64,000 nucleotides of DNA, from the NCBI RefSeq assembly GCF_026011735.1, contig NZ_BRVN01000003.1, positions 124,001 to 188,000 of the forward strand, written 5' to 3'. Origin of the DNA: Dietzia sp. NCCP-2495. Lineage in GTDB: Bacteria; Actinomycetota; Actinomycetes; Mycobacteriales; Mycobacteriaceae. A program made the position numbers and the translations under genes. Every line of letters begins with the position of its first letter. Within the stretch, counting starts at the first letter, position 1. Of this stretch, positions 51,925 through 60,451 are shown one piece after another. The notes beneath the pieces were generated by a model. The model was not told where the DNA came from. It saw only the letters and a program-made list of their open reading frames with translations, and searched no databases.

Positions 51925-53342
51925 GGGGAGGGGCTCCCTGTGGGAACGGGCGGGGCCTGTGCCCCGCTGACGGGTGCGGTAACTGTAACCGCGGCCGGCG
52001 CCGCCGGGGTGTTCCCTCTCGACCGGAGTCGCCGGACCCGTCGTTCGAGGTCGGCGACGCGGGGCCCGGGGTCGTGGGCGAAGCCGTCGGTGATGATCGC
52101 CTCGGCCGCGAGGATCCTCGACCCCAGCGCCTGTTCGGCCTCGCCGCGCAGCGCCGCCAACCGGTCGCCCACCGCGGCCACGGAGTGGGTCCGCAGCGCC
52201 TGGGTACGCCGGACCCGGACTGTGGTCCACCCGAGCGCGAGACCGCACAGCAGGGCCAGCGGCACGACGGCCACCGCCAGTCCGGGTACCTCGGCCAACG
52301 GCGAGAGCAGCATGCGGCCGACGCCCGTGCCGCCGGCGGCGCCCATGAGCAGCATGAGCAGTTCTTCGCCCCGGTTACGCGGTGGAACAGACGGGGCGAT
52401 GCCGCCGGTGGGGGAGGGGATGTGGGGTGCTGTCGGGGCGGTGGCGCCCAGATGTCGCACGACCAGGGCGTCGGCGCGGCGGTCGGCCCGCTCGACGGCT
52501 CCCGCGACCGCCGCGTCGGCGTCGGCCGCGATCCCGTCCACGATCCCGTCGATCCGCGTGCGGGGTGCCGCCGCCAGTTCGTCCCGTGCCCGCCCGCCGA
52601 GGTCACGCAGTGAGCGTTGTAGGTCCTGGAGGACCTCCATCCGGAGGGCCTGGACGTCCTGGCGCAGGGCCTGCGAGCGGGTGGTGATCGCCTCGGTGCG
52701 GCGAGCCAGGAGCCAGTCCACGACGGCGGTGGGATCAGTCGCGGTGATGGTGCCAGGGGTAGTGGCGCCAGGGATGGTGGAACCCGGGGTGGTGGAGCCA
52801 GACGGCGGGGTGCCCGGCCTGGTGCCGCGGGACCGCACCGACTCGACGAGGGTCGCCAGGAGAGCGGCCGGGGCCGCCGGCCTGCTGTCGTCCACCACGT
52901 GCACCCGGACGTCCACCCCGGCATCGGCGAGGCGGCGCGTGGTGACGTCGACCGTCGCCGAGAGTGCCGCGGACGTGCAGGTGTCGGCGCGTCCGGCCAG
53001 CGCGACCGCCAGCGGCAGGCGCGAGGCCACGCCGCGCGCGATCTCGACGTCGTCGGGGCGTACCGGGCAGACGGCGTCGACGACGAGGACCGCGGCGTCC
53101 GGCCGGTCGGCGGGGGTCGCGTCGACCATCACGCGGATGTCGCGGGTGCGGGTCCCCGGCGGGCCCGCAGGCACCCCGGTGGCTGCTGCCGCCTCCAGCG
53201 CCGCGGCGACCTCGGGGGCCGCGGAGTCGCGGGCGCCCAGGACCGCGATGGTCAGAGGCGGAACCGGCTGAACAGGCCGAGCCGGCTGAACTGGCGGAAC
53301 CGGCTGAACCGGGTCCGCTGCGGCGGACAGTTCCGACGTCAT
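51921..53342 (-). CDS. large membrane-associated hypothetical protein (positional match to Rv0210)
   Basis: 473 residues from ATG 53342. A Pro-rich head (PVQPVPPVQPARPVQPVPP) is followed by a Rossmann-like part (LTIAVLGARDSAAPEV, DAAVLVVDAVCPVRPDDVEIA, LPLAVALAGRADTC) that resembles a GTPase core without the classic P-loop lysine. A Ser/Thr/Pro linker, a helical section and two hydrophobic helices (about 340-395) follow. That layout recalls dynamin-like or septation GTPases, but this is weak. It lies between pckA and trmB, as Rv0210 does in M. tuberculosis. ATGA overlaps on both sides mark an operon. Confidence 0.6.
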   Translation of the reverse strand: MTSELSAAADPVQPVPPVQPARPVQPVPPLTIAVLGARDSAAPEVAAALEAAAATGVPAGPPGTRTRDIRVMVDATPADRPDAAVLVVDAVCPVRPDDVEIARGVASRLPLAVALAGRADTCTSAALSATVDVTTRRLADAGVDVRVHVVDDSRPAAPAALLATLVESVRSRGTRPGTPPSGSTTPGSTIPGATTPGTITATDPTAVVDWLLARRTEAITTRSQALRQDVQALRMEVLQDLQRSLRDLGGRARDELAAAPRTRIDGIVDGIAADADAAVAGAVERADRRADALVVRHLGATAPTAPHIPSPTGGIAPSVPPRNRGEELLMLLMGAAGGTGVGRMLLSPLAEVPGLAVAVVPLALLCGLALGWTTVRVRRTQALRTHSVAAVGDRLAALRGEAEQALGSRILAAEAIITDGFAHDPGPRVADLERRVRRLRSRGNTPAAPAAVTVTAPVSGAQAPPVPTGSPSP

Positions 53343-54151
53343 CGGCGCATCCCGGTCCGGGCGCCAGGGTGAGGGCTGAGGTCGCGGTGGGGAGCAGGGT
53401 GTCGCTCGTGGTGCAGTGCGCACAACGCCGCTTCCGCGAGGTCGCCGACCTCCGCATCGACCGCCAGACGCTCCAACTCCGTTTCCAGGCGTGCGACCCG
53501 CAGTGACGGGAGCGCGTCCAGTGCGCGTTCCACGAACGAGATCACCTGGTCGACGGACCGGTGTTCGGGATCGCGAGGATCGACCGCCGCGAGATCGCGG
53601 GCCCAGGCCGGTCGCGCCACGGTGTCGTCGTCGTCCCCGACCCCCACCGCGACCACCATCAGGGGGTGACGCCGCGCGCGCCGGACCCACGACTCCTCGT
53701 GGCGGCACGGCGCGGTGCGCAGGCAGAGGATCTCGACGTCGGGGACCGGCCGCGGCGTGGCCCCCGGCGCGGCGATCTCGTCCACGTCGTCGACGGTGAC
53801 CCGCCACCCGCGGCGAGTCCGCAGTGCCGTGGCCAGCGTGCGGCGACCGGAACCGAGTCCACCACGCACGCGGATGTCGACCGGGGCGTCGAACCTCGCG
53901 AGTGCCCCGGTGAGCGCGGGGGAGGCGGCGACCCGGTCACGGCGGTCGCCGACCTCCGGCGACGACCCGAGCAGGCGGCGGACGCGCGCGACGGGATCCG
54001 GCACGACCGTGTTGGTGGATGGGCCGGTGGACGGGTCGGTGGCCGGGTGGGTGGCGGCATCGGTGGACGGACCCGTGGCGGGGACGGGTTCGGTGTCGTG
54101 GATCACGGGCGGCACGGGCACATCGTCGCCCGTCAGGGACGTGTCCGACAA
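53339..54151 (-). CDS. P-loop-like hypothetical protein (positional match to Rv0209)
   Basis: 270 residues from a TTG start at 54151 (GGAAGG just upstream). After a Pro/Thr-rich head with short repeats (ATDPSTGPSTN) comes VDIRVRGGLGSGRRTLATAL, which looks like a Walker A loop with Arg in place of Lys. PDVEILCLRTAPCRHEESWV and HPLMVVAVGVGDDD resemble the Walker B and G4 strands of small GTPases. It probably works with the following protein, whose ATG overlaps its stop. Divergent from trmB. Role unknown. Confidence 0.6.
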   Translation of the reverse strand: MSDTSLTGDDVPVPPVIHDTEPVPATGPSTDAATHPATDPSTGPSTNTVVPDPVARVRRLLGSSPEVGDRRDRVAASPALTGALARFDAPVDIRVRGGLGSGRRTLATALRTRRGWRVTVDDVDEIAAPGATPRPVPDVEILCLRTAPCRHEESWVRRARRHPLMVVAVGVGDDDDTVARPAWARDLAAVDPRDPEHRSVDQVISFVERALDALPSLRVARLETELERLAVDAEVGDLAEAALCALHHERHPAPHRDLSPHPGARTGMRR

Positions 54152-54262
54152 GACCTTCCCCCAGGCAGGAGCGGCTCACGGACCCCGATCCGGGCCCAGG
54201 GCCGGGCACCGTCGGTGGGCGCCCCGACGGCCGGGGATTCGTGACACGACCGCGCATTACGG

Positions 54263-54268
54263 GATGAT
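54263..54268 (+). promoter_or_regulatory. candidate -10 (GATGAT), leaderless
   Basis: 6 nt before GTG 54275; keeps A2 and T6. Confidence 0.35.
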
Positions 54269-54274
54269 GGCCAG

Positions 54275-55075
54275 GTGAACTCCAGCGAGAACCCCGTGTC
54301 GGAGCCCGACGTGACCGGTGAACCCGACGTGACCGGCGACGACGGCACGACCGCCGGCCGGGACGACGGCGCCACCCCGGACGACAGCTCCCGGCTGTTC
54401 CCCCGCGTCACCGCCTACCGGTTCCGGCGCGGCACCATGCGCCCCGGCCAGCAGCGCAACTGGGACGAGCACTGGCCGACCTACGGGCAGAACGTCTCGG
54501 ACGAGACGGTCGACCCGGAGGCCCTGTTCGGCCGGAAGGCCCCGCTGGTGGTGGAGATCGGGTCCGGCACAGGCACGTCCACCGCGGCGATGGCGGCCGC
54601 GGAGCCCGAGCTCGACGTGATCGCCGTGGAGGTCTACCAGCCGGGCCTGGCCCAGCTCCTGGGTATGGTCCTGCGCGAGGAACTGAACAACGTCCGCATG
54701 ATCCGTGGCGACGGCGTGGACGTGCTCACCAACATGATCGCCCCCGACAGTCTGACCGGCGTCCGCGTGTTCTTCCCGGACCCGTGGCCCAAGGCCCGCC
54801 ACCACAAGCGGCGCCTGCTGCAGTCGGGCACCTTCGCCCTGATCTCCTCGCGACTCAAGCCGGGTGGCGTCCTCCACGTTGCCACCGACCACGTGGACTA
54901 CGCCGAGTGGATCGGCCCTACCGGCGACGCCGAGCCCTCACTCGAGCGGCTTGACGCCACAACGGACCGCGGCCACGTACCGTTCAGTCTCGACAGACCC
55001 GTGACGAAGTTCGAGGGCAAGGGTTTGCAAGAGGAGCGCGTCATCAACGAGTTCCTCTGGCGGCGCCGGGGCTGA
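54275..55075 (+). CDS. trmB: tRNA (guanine-N7-)-methyltransferase
   Basis: 266 residues. Makes m7G46 in the tRNA variable loop using SAM. Motifs: PLVVEIGSGTGTSTAAMAAAE, VAVEVYQPGLAQLL, VRVFFPDPWPKARHHKRRLLQ (signature), and the C-terminal TKFEGKGLQEERVINEFLW. A 40-residue acidic N-terminal extension is usual in actinobacteria. First of the trmB-NYN-mmpL3 series, matching Rv0208c-Rv0206c. Confidence 0.95.
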   Translation: MNSSENPVSEPDVTGEPDVTGDDGTTAGRDDGATPDDSSRLFPRVTAYRFRRGTMRPGQQRNWDEHWPTYGQNVSDETVDPEALFGRKAPLVVEIGSGTGTSTAAMAAAEPELDVIAVEVYQPGLAQLLGMVLREELNNVRMIRGDGVDVLTNMIAPDSLTGVRVFFPDPWPKARHHKRRLLQSGTFALISSRLKPGGVLHVATDHVDYAEWIGPTGDAEPSLERLDATTDRGHVPFSLDRPVTKFEGKGLQEERVINEFLWRRRG

Positions 55076-55150
55076 TCGGGCACCCGAACGGTACCGACGA
55101 CCCGCAGCGACGATCCGACCCCGAGAACACACGACGAACGAGGCGGAACC

Positions 55151-55825
55151 ATGACCCCACCGAACGAGACCCAGAACCACGACGGTGACGTCGTGGGCGC
55201 GCCCGACGCCCCGGGCGTGGTGCTCCTGGTGTGGGACGCGCCGAACGTCGACATGGGCCTGGGATCGATCCTCGGTGGCCGGCCCACCGCCGCCTTCCGC
55301 CCCCGCTTCGACGCGCTGGGACGCTGGCTCCTCGGTTTCACCGCGGACCTGTCCGCGAGCACTCAGGACACGCTCGAGGCCGAGGCGACGGTCTTCACCA
55401 ACATCGCCGCCGGCACCTCCGACAACGTCCGGCCGTGGGTCGAGGCGCTGCGGAACGTCGGTTTCGCGGTCTTCGCCAAGCCCAAGACCAGCGAGGACTC
55501 GGACGTCGACGAGGACATGCTCGAGCACATCGACCTGCGGGCCGAGTCCGGGCGCCTCGCCGGAGTGGTGGTGGCCTCCGCCGACGGTCAGGCGTTCCGC
55601 GAACCGCTCGAGGACCTCGCCGAGGACATCCCGGTCACGGTTATCGGCTTCCGCGAGCACGCCACGTGGGCCGTCCAGCACGACACGATCTCGTTCCTCG
55701 ACCTCGAGGAGATCCCCGGCGTATTCCGCGAGCCGTTGCCGCGGATCAGCCTCGACAACCTGCCCGATGAAGGCGCCTGGCTGCAGCCGCTCCGGCCGCT
55801 CACCGCCTTGCTCACCTCGCGCTAG
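55151..55825 (+). CDS. NYN-domain protein (Rv0207c-like)
   Basis: 224 residues. NYN (PIN-like) RNase fold: VVLLVWDAPNVDMGLGSIL holds the first acidic cluster, and VDEDMLEHIDLRAESGRLAGVVVASADGQAFREPL the second. A C-terminal tail binds no known motif. The gene sits between trmB and mmpL3 as in M. tuberculosis, and the mmpL3 start is only 15 bp further on. RNA-processing activity is plausible but untested. Confidence 0.8.
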   Translation: MTPPNETQNHDGDVVGAPDAPGVVLLVWDAPNVDMGLGSILGGRPTAAFRPRFDALGRWLLGFTADLSASTQDTLEAEATVFTNIAAGTSDNVRPWVEALRNVGFAVFAKPKTSEDSDVDEDMLEHIDLRAESGRLAGVVVASADGQAFREPLEDLAEDIPVTVIGFREHATWAVQHDTISFLDLEEIPGVFREPLPRISLDNLPDEGAWLQPLRPLTALLTSR

Positions 55826-55839
55826 GAGCTCTGCCTTTC

Positions 55840-58611
55840 GTGTTCAACTCACTCGGGCGATTCGTCGCTCGCCGCCGCATCCTGGTCCTGGTCTGTTCAG
55901 TTCTGGTCATGGCGTTCCTGTCCGTCGCCGGCAGCGCGTTCGGCAACCCGTTCGGTCAGGGCGGGTTCGAGGACCCCGAGAGCGGCTGGGCCACGGCGGA
56001 GCAGCTAGAGCAGGAGGCCTACGGGCGTGACGCACTGGGCGACGTGGTGGTCAGCTACCACGCGCCCGAGGGCATGACGGTCGATGACCCGGCGTTCCAG
56101 GAAGTAGTCCGGGTCTCGCTGGACCTGATCCAGAACGAGCACCCGGACCAGGTCACCGGCGTGACCAGCTTCGCCTACAACCAGTCGCCGGCCCTGGTGA
56201 ACCGCGACGCCGGGATCATCGTGGCCTCGATCCAGATCGCGGGTGAGAACGAGGAGATCCTCGAGAACTTCCGGGTGATCGAGGACCAGATCCCCGTCCC
56301 GGGCATCGAGACCGACATCGCCGGCCTGCAGCCGGTGGCCGGTGCGCTGCAGGACGGGATGGACGCCGACCTGGTGCGCGCCGAGCTCATCGCGCTCCCG
56401 CTGGTGTTCCTGCTGCTCATCGTGGTGTTCGGCGGCGTGGTGGCCGCGGCGCTGCCCGTCGCCGTGGGCGTGTTGACGATCCTCGGGTCGCTCGGTTCGC
56501 TGCACCTGCTCTCGCTCATCACCCCGGTCAACTCGTTCGCCCAGAACGTGGTGACGCTGATCGGACTGGGCCTGGCGATCGACTACGGACTGTTCGTCGT
56601 GAGTCGGTACCGCGAGGAGATGGCGGAGGGCTATCCGCCCGACGTGGCGGCCAGGCGGTCGGTGGCCACGGCCGGTCGCACGGTGGTGTTCTCCGCCGTC
56701 ATGGTGGGCGTGACCCTGTCCGGACTGTTGATCTTCCCGCAGGCGTTCCTCAAGTCCGTGGCGTACGGCGCGATCGCCGCGGTGATCCTGGCGGCCGTCC
56801 TGTCGGTGACACTGCTGCCCGCCGTCCTGGTGCTTCTCGGCCACCGCGTCGACGCGCTGGGCGTCAAGCGCTTCCAGCGCCACCGGACGCGTGAGCAGGT
56901 CGAGAACGGACTGTTCGGCCGCATCGCCGACTTCTCAATGAAGCACCCGGTCGCCGTGACGGTCCCGATCGTCGTGGTCCTGGTCGCCTTGATCATCCCG
57001 TTCTCCGGGGTCAAGTTCGGCGGCATCAACGAGACCTATCTCCCGCCGAACAACACCACCCGAGTGGCGCAGGAGGAGTACGACCAGAACTTCCCGGGAA
57101 CCCGCACCGACCCGGTCAAGCTGATCGTCCTGGGCTCCGACGGCAACAGCCTGTCGCAGATCCGCTCCGCCGCGAACGAGGCCCCGGGTCTCACGGGGCC
57201 TTTCCAGTTCGCCCGATCCGGTCAGACCGACGACCATGGCCGTGAGGTCGTGGTGCTCCAGACCGGTCTTCTCGACCGGAACTCGCCCGGCGAGACGGTC
57301 GACTACCTCCAGTCGTTCCCGATCCCGGCGGGGACCGAGGTGTACGTGGGCGGCAATCCCGCCATGGAGACGGATTCGGTCGCCGCGCTGGTCGACGGGC
57401 TCCCATGGTTCGTGCTCTACGTCCTGCTGGCCACGACGATCCTCATGTTCCTGGCGTTCGGGTCGTTGGTGCTCCCTATCAAGGCCGCACTCATGAACAT
57501 GTTGGGGCTCGGAGCGACCCTCGGCATCCTCACGTGGATCTTCGTCGACGGCCACGGCGCGAGCATGCTCGGCTTCACCCCGGGTCCGCTCACCTCGCCG
57601 GTCGTGGTGCTGCTCATGGCGATCATCTACGGCCTGTCGACCGACTACGAGGTGTTCCTCATCTCGCGCATGGTCGAGGCCCGTGCGCGCGGGGCGAAGA
57701 CCGCAGAGGCGATCCGCAGCGGTGTGGCCAACACGGGCCGCATCATCACGTCCGCCGCGTTGATCCTTATCGTGGTGACGGGCGCGTTCGCGTTCTCCGA
57801 GATCGTGATGATGAAGTACATCGCGTTCGGCATGATCGCGGCGCTGATCCTCGACGCGACGGTCATCCGCATGTTCCTCGTGCCGGCGGTCATGCAGCTG
57901 CTCGGCCCGGACTGCTGGTGGGCGCCGGCGTGGATGAGGCGCATCCAGGAGAGGATCGGCCTGGGCGAGGCGGAGCTCGAGGACGAGCCCGAGCTCCTCA
58001 CGGCCGGAGGTGACGACAACCGTGGTCACGACCGCGGTGACGACAACCGTGACGACAACCGTGACGACAACCGTGACGACGACAACGAGTTCGCCCTCGT
58101 CGGTGCCGGCGCCGGTGCCGGTGCTGCCACCGGCGCCACGGCCGCTGCTCTGTCCTCCCGGGGCGGTTCGCCTGAGGGTGCCGGTCCCACGGCCTCCGTC
58201 ACTCCCTGGGCCGAGGAGTCGGAGTCGGGCGCTGACGCCGACGCGTGGGCCGAGGACACCGAGACCGGCTACGAAACGGAGTCCGGCTACGAGGTGCAGG
58301 CCGATCGTGAGCCGGAGGCCAGGGCCTGGCCGGATGCCGATTCCCGGGAGGACGCCCGAGCTGAGGCAGGGGCTGATACTAGGACAGAGACCGGGGCCGA
58401 GTCCGGGGCTGACACTGAGGTCGACGTGGACAGCGAGGTCGACGTGGACAGCGAGGCCGGCGAGGCCAGCGAGGACACCAAGGACACCGAGGACGCCGAG
58501 GACGCCGGGTCGACGGGCGCGACAGCCGACGAGGCGCCCCTCGATCGGATCCCGGCGACCGAGCTGATCGCACGGCTCATGCGCGAGCGGGAGCAGAGGC
58601 GCAACGAGTGA
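55840..58611 (+). CDS. mmpL3: MmpL3-type trehalose monomycolate transporter
   Basis: 923 residues. RND exporter that moves trehalose monomycolate across the membrane for mycolic-acid outer-membrane assembly; target of SQ109-type inhibitors in mycobacteria. Two halves, each with helices and a periplasmic porter domain. The proton-relay Asp-Tyr pairs are Asp248/Tyr249 (GLAIDYGLFVVSRYREE) and Asp602/Tyr603 (YGLSTDYEVFLISRMVE). The C-terminal ~200 residues are cytosolic, acidic and repetitive (DDNRDDNRDDNRDDDN; many ES, ED and GAD runs). GTG 55840 has AGGAG 13 nt upstream. Confidence 0.9.
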   Translation: MFNSLGRFVARRRILVLVCSVLVMAFLSVAGSAFGNPFGQGGFEDPESGWATAEQLEQEAYGRDALGDVVVSYHAPEGMTVDDPAFQEVVRVSLDLIQNEHPDQVTGVTSFAYNQSPALVNRDAGIIVASIQIAGENEEILENFRVIEDQIPVPGIETDIAGLQPVAGALQDGMDADLVRAELIALPLVFLLLIVVFGGVVAAALPVAVGVLTILGSLGSLHLLSLITPVNSFAQNVVTLIGLGLAIDYGLFVVSRYREEMAEGYPPDVAARRSVATAGRTVVFSAVMVGVTLSGLLIFPQAFLKSVAYGAIAAVILAAVLSVTLLPAVLVLLGHRVDALGVKRFQRHRTREQVENGLFGRIADFSMKHPVAVTVPIVVVLVALIIPFSGVKFGGINETYLPPNNTTRVAQEEYDQNFPGTRTDPVKLIVLGSDGNSLSQIRSAANEAPGLTGPFQFARSGQTDDHGREVVVLQTGLLDRNSPGETVDYLQSFPIPAGTEVYVGGNPAMETDSVAALVDGLPWFVLYVLLATTILMFLAFGSLVLPIKAALMNMLGLGATLGILTWIFVDGHGASMLGFTPGPLTSPVVVLLMAIIYGLSTDYEVFLISRMVEARARGAKTAEAIRSGVANTGRIITSAALILIVVTGAFAFSEIVMMKYIAFGMIAALILDATVIRMFLVPAVMQLLGPDCWWAPAWMRRIQERIGLGEAELEDEPELLTAGGDDNRGHDRGDDNRDDNRDDNRDDDNEFALVGAGAGAGAATGATAAALSSRGGSPEGAGPTASVTPWAEESESGADADAWAEDTETGYETESGYEVQADREPEARAWPDADSREDARAEAGADTRTETGAESGADTEVDVDSEVDVDSEAGEASEDTKDTEDAEDAGSTGATADEAPLDRIPATELIARLMREREQRRNE
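58039..58074 (+). repeat. 3 x 12-bp in-frame repeat in mmpL3 tail
   Basis: Identical units gacgacaaccgt at 58039, 58051 and 58063, encoding DDNR three times in the disordered cytosolic tail. Confidence 0.95.
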
Positions 58612-58662
58612 CCCCTGACTCGGTGCCCGGCGTTGGTTCCGGAGCGGAGTCCGGGATGTGGT

Positions 58663-58668
58663 TATGGT
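58663..58668 (+). promoter_or_regulatory. -10 element TATGGT, leaderless
   Basis: Perfect TAnnnT, 6 nt before ATG 58675; it selects that start. Confidence 0.6.
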
Positions 58669-58674
58669 GACTGC

Positions 58675-60045
58675 ATGACGGATGCACGAGGTGTCGAACT
58701 CCGGCGCCGTATCCGGACGGTCCTGGCCAATCCGTGGTTCAAGGCCATCGCGACCCTCACGGTCCTGGGCTTCATCCTCTTCTGGCTACGCGGCCAGATG
58801 CCGTTCTTCGCGAAAGGCTTCGAGGCCGTCGTCCGACCCCACTGGGGCTGGGTCGCGGCCGCCCTCGTCTTCTCCTACCTCTCCATGTCGAGCTACGGCT
58901 CGGTCCAGAAGCTGCTGCTGCAGTCCGCGGGCGTCCGGGTGGGCTACTGGTCCAGCGTCGGACTGGTCTTCTCGTCCAACGCCTTCTCCACCTGCATTCC
59001 CGGCGGGCAGGTGTTCGGCACCACGCTGACCTACCGGAAGACCCGCCAGTGGGGTGCCACCCGGGTGATCGCGTCCTGGCAGCTCGTCATCTCCGGCGTT
59101 CTCTCCACGGTCGGCATCGTGCTGCTGGCGTTGATCGGGTTCTTCCTCGTCGGTTCCGTCTCGAACCCCTTCCTGCTCGTGCTGTCGGCGATCGGACTCG
59201 TCGCGATCTTCGGTGCGGTCCAGTGGGCGGCCCGTAATCCGGACAAGATCGAGGGCGTCGCGCTCTCCTTCCTGGCGTGGATCAACGACCGGCGCGGAAA
59301 GCCCGCCGACCACGGCGCGGGCGGGGTGCAGCGCGTCGTCGAGCAGGCCGAGGCCGTCGAGTTGTCCAAGTCGCAGCTCACCAAGGCGTTCGCGTTCTCG
59401 CTCCTCAACTGGGTCGCCGACATCGGCTGCCTCTGGGCGGCGGCCAACGCGGTCGGCGCCGAGCACAGCATCGGCGGCCTGTGCATCGCGTACGTCACCG
59501 GAAAAATCGTGGCGACCGCCCCCATCACGCCGGGCGGTCTCGGGACGGTCGAGTTCGCGCTCATCACGACCCTGACCGCGGGTGGTCTCGGCGCCCACGA
59601 AGCGTTCGCGACGGTGTTCGTCTACCGCATCGTCAGCTTCGTCCTGGTCGCCCTCGCCGGGTGGGTGGTGTTCTTCCTCTTCTACCGCCATGTCGCCGAT
59701 ATCGACCCGGACGAGGAGTCGAAGGATGCGGACCCGGGCGAGTCGACGCCGTTGTCGTCGTCGTCCTCCCCGTCCTCGTCGTCGCTTCCCGCATCGGGGA
59801 CGACTTCGGGGAACAACCGCGATCACACGGCCACCACGCCGTCTCCGGCTGTGGTGACCGGCGGCGACCCGGCACCGGTCACCACGGGGATGTGGCCCCT
59901 CAAGGGCACCCAGTGGCGCCCGACGGTGCCGCACTTCTCCGGCCCGATCCCGCGGCTCCGCCCGCGCGACGACCGGGCCGGCCACGCATCGGACACCCCG
60001 CCCCGGACCGATGGGGGCGACGACGACACGGAAGACGGGCGATAG
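58675..60045 (+). CDS. LPG-synthase-TM/flippase-like membrane protein (Rv0204c-like)
   Basis: 456 residues. Eight or so helices of the UPF0104/lysylphosphatidylglycerol-synthase TM type: PHWGWVAAALVFSYLSMSSYG, VFSSNAFSTCIPGGQVFGTTLTYRKTRQWGATR, APITPGGLGTVEFALITTLTAGG. A Ser/Thr-rich cytosolic tail (~105 residues) follows. No catalytic domain is attached, so it is more likely a lipid flippase than a synthase. It follows mmpL3, as Rv0204c lies near Rv0206c. Confidence 0.8.
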   Translation: MTDARGVELRRRIRTVLANPWFKAIATLTVLGFILFWLRGQMPFFAKGFEAVVRPHWGWVAAALVFSYLSMSSYGSVQKLLLQSAGVRVGYWSSVGLVFSSNAFSTCIPGGQVFGTTLTYRKTRQWGATRVIASWQLVISGVLSTVGIVLLALIGFFLVGSVSNPFLLVLSAIGLVAIFGAVQWAARNPDKIEGVALSFLAWINDRRGKPADHGAGGVQRVVEQAEAVELSKSQLTKAFAFSLLNWVADIGCLWAAANAVGAEHSIGGLCIAYVTGKIVATAPITPGGLGTVEFALITTLTAGGLGAHEAFATVFVYRIVSFVLVALAGWVVFFLFYRHVADIDPDEESKDADPGESTPLSSSSSPSSSSLPASGTTSGNNRDHTATTPSPAVVTGGDPAPVTTGMWPLKGTQWRPTVPHFSGPIPRLRPRDDRAGHASDTPPRTDGGDDDTEDGR

Positions 60046-60050
60046 ACGAC

Positions 60051-60416
60051 ATGGGCGCACTGGGAATGTTCGTGCTGGACGCGGTACTGGTCGTGGTGTT
60101 CGCGCTGTTCGGACGCGGCGCGCACTCCGAGGGGCTCAGCGTCGCGCAGGTGTGGGGGACCGCCTGGCCGTTCCTCGTGGGCCTCGTGGTGGGTTGGCTG
60201 ATCCTGCTGGTGACCCGACGCGCGCCTGGGACCGTCGCGTCGGGCGCGCTGCTGTGGGTGGTGACGCTCGTCGGCGGCATGGTGATCCGCGCGATCGACG
60301 GCGGACGCGTGCCGCACTGGAGTTTCATCGTGGTGGCCGCAACGGTGACGGCCCTGTTCCTCATCGGTTGGCGGGCGATCCGCGCCGCGGTAGTGCGCGG
60401 CCGGTCGCGCCGCTGA
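60051..60416 (+). CDS. DUF3054 family membrane protein
   Basis: 121 residues, four helices: LDAVLVVVFALFGRGAHSE, WPFLVGLVVGWLILLVTR, LLWVVTLVGGMVIRA, WSFIVVAATVTALFLIGWRAI. This is the compact pattern of DUF3054. Starts 5 bp after the preceding gene, so it is probably co-transcribed. Function unknown. Confidence 0.8.
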   Translation: MGALGMFVLDAVLVVVFALFGRGAHSEGLSVAQVWGTAWPFLVGLVVGWLILLVTRRAPGTVASGALLWVVTLVGGMVIRAIDGGRVPHWSFIVVAATVTALFLIGWRAIRAAVVRGRSRR

Positions 60417-60423
60417 TCGCTCG

Positions 60424-60451
60424 CTGACCGGTCGAGTCGGGGGCCGGTCAG
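60424..60451. terminator. hairpin between convergent genes
   Basis: Perfect 8-bp stem ctgaccgg / ccggtcag with a 12-nt loop, overlapping the stop codon of the lysozyme gene. Confidence 0.55.
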
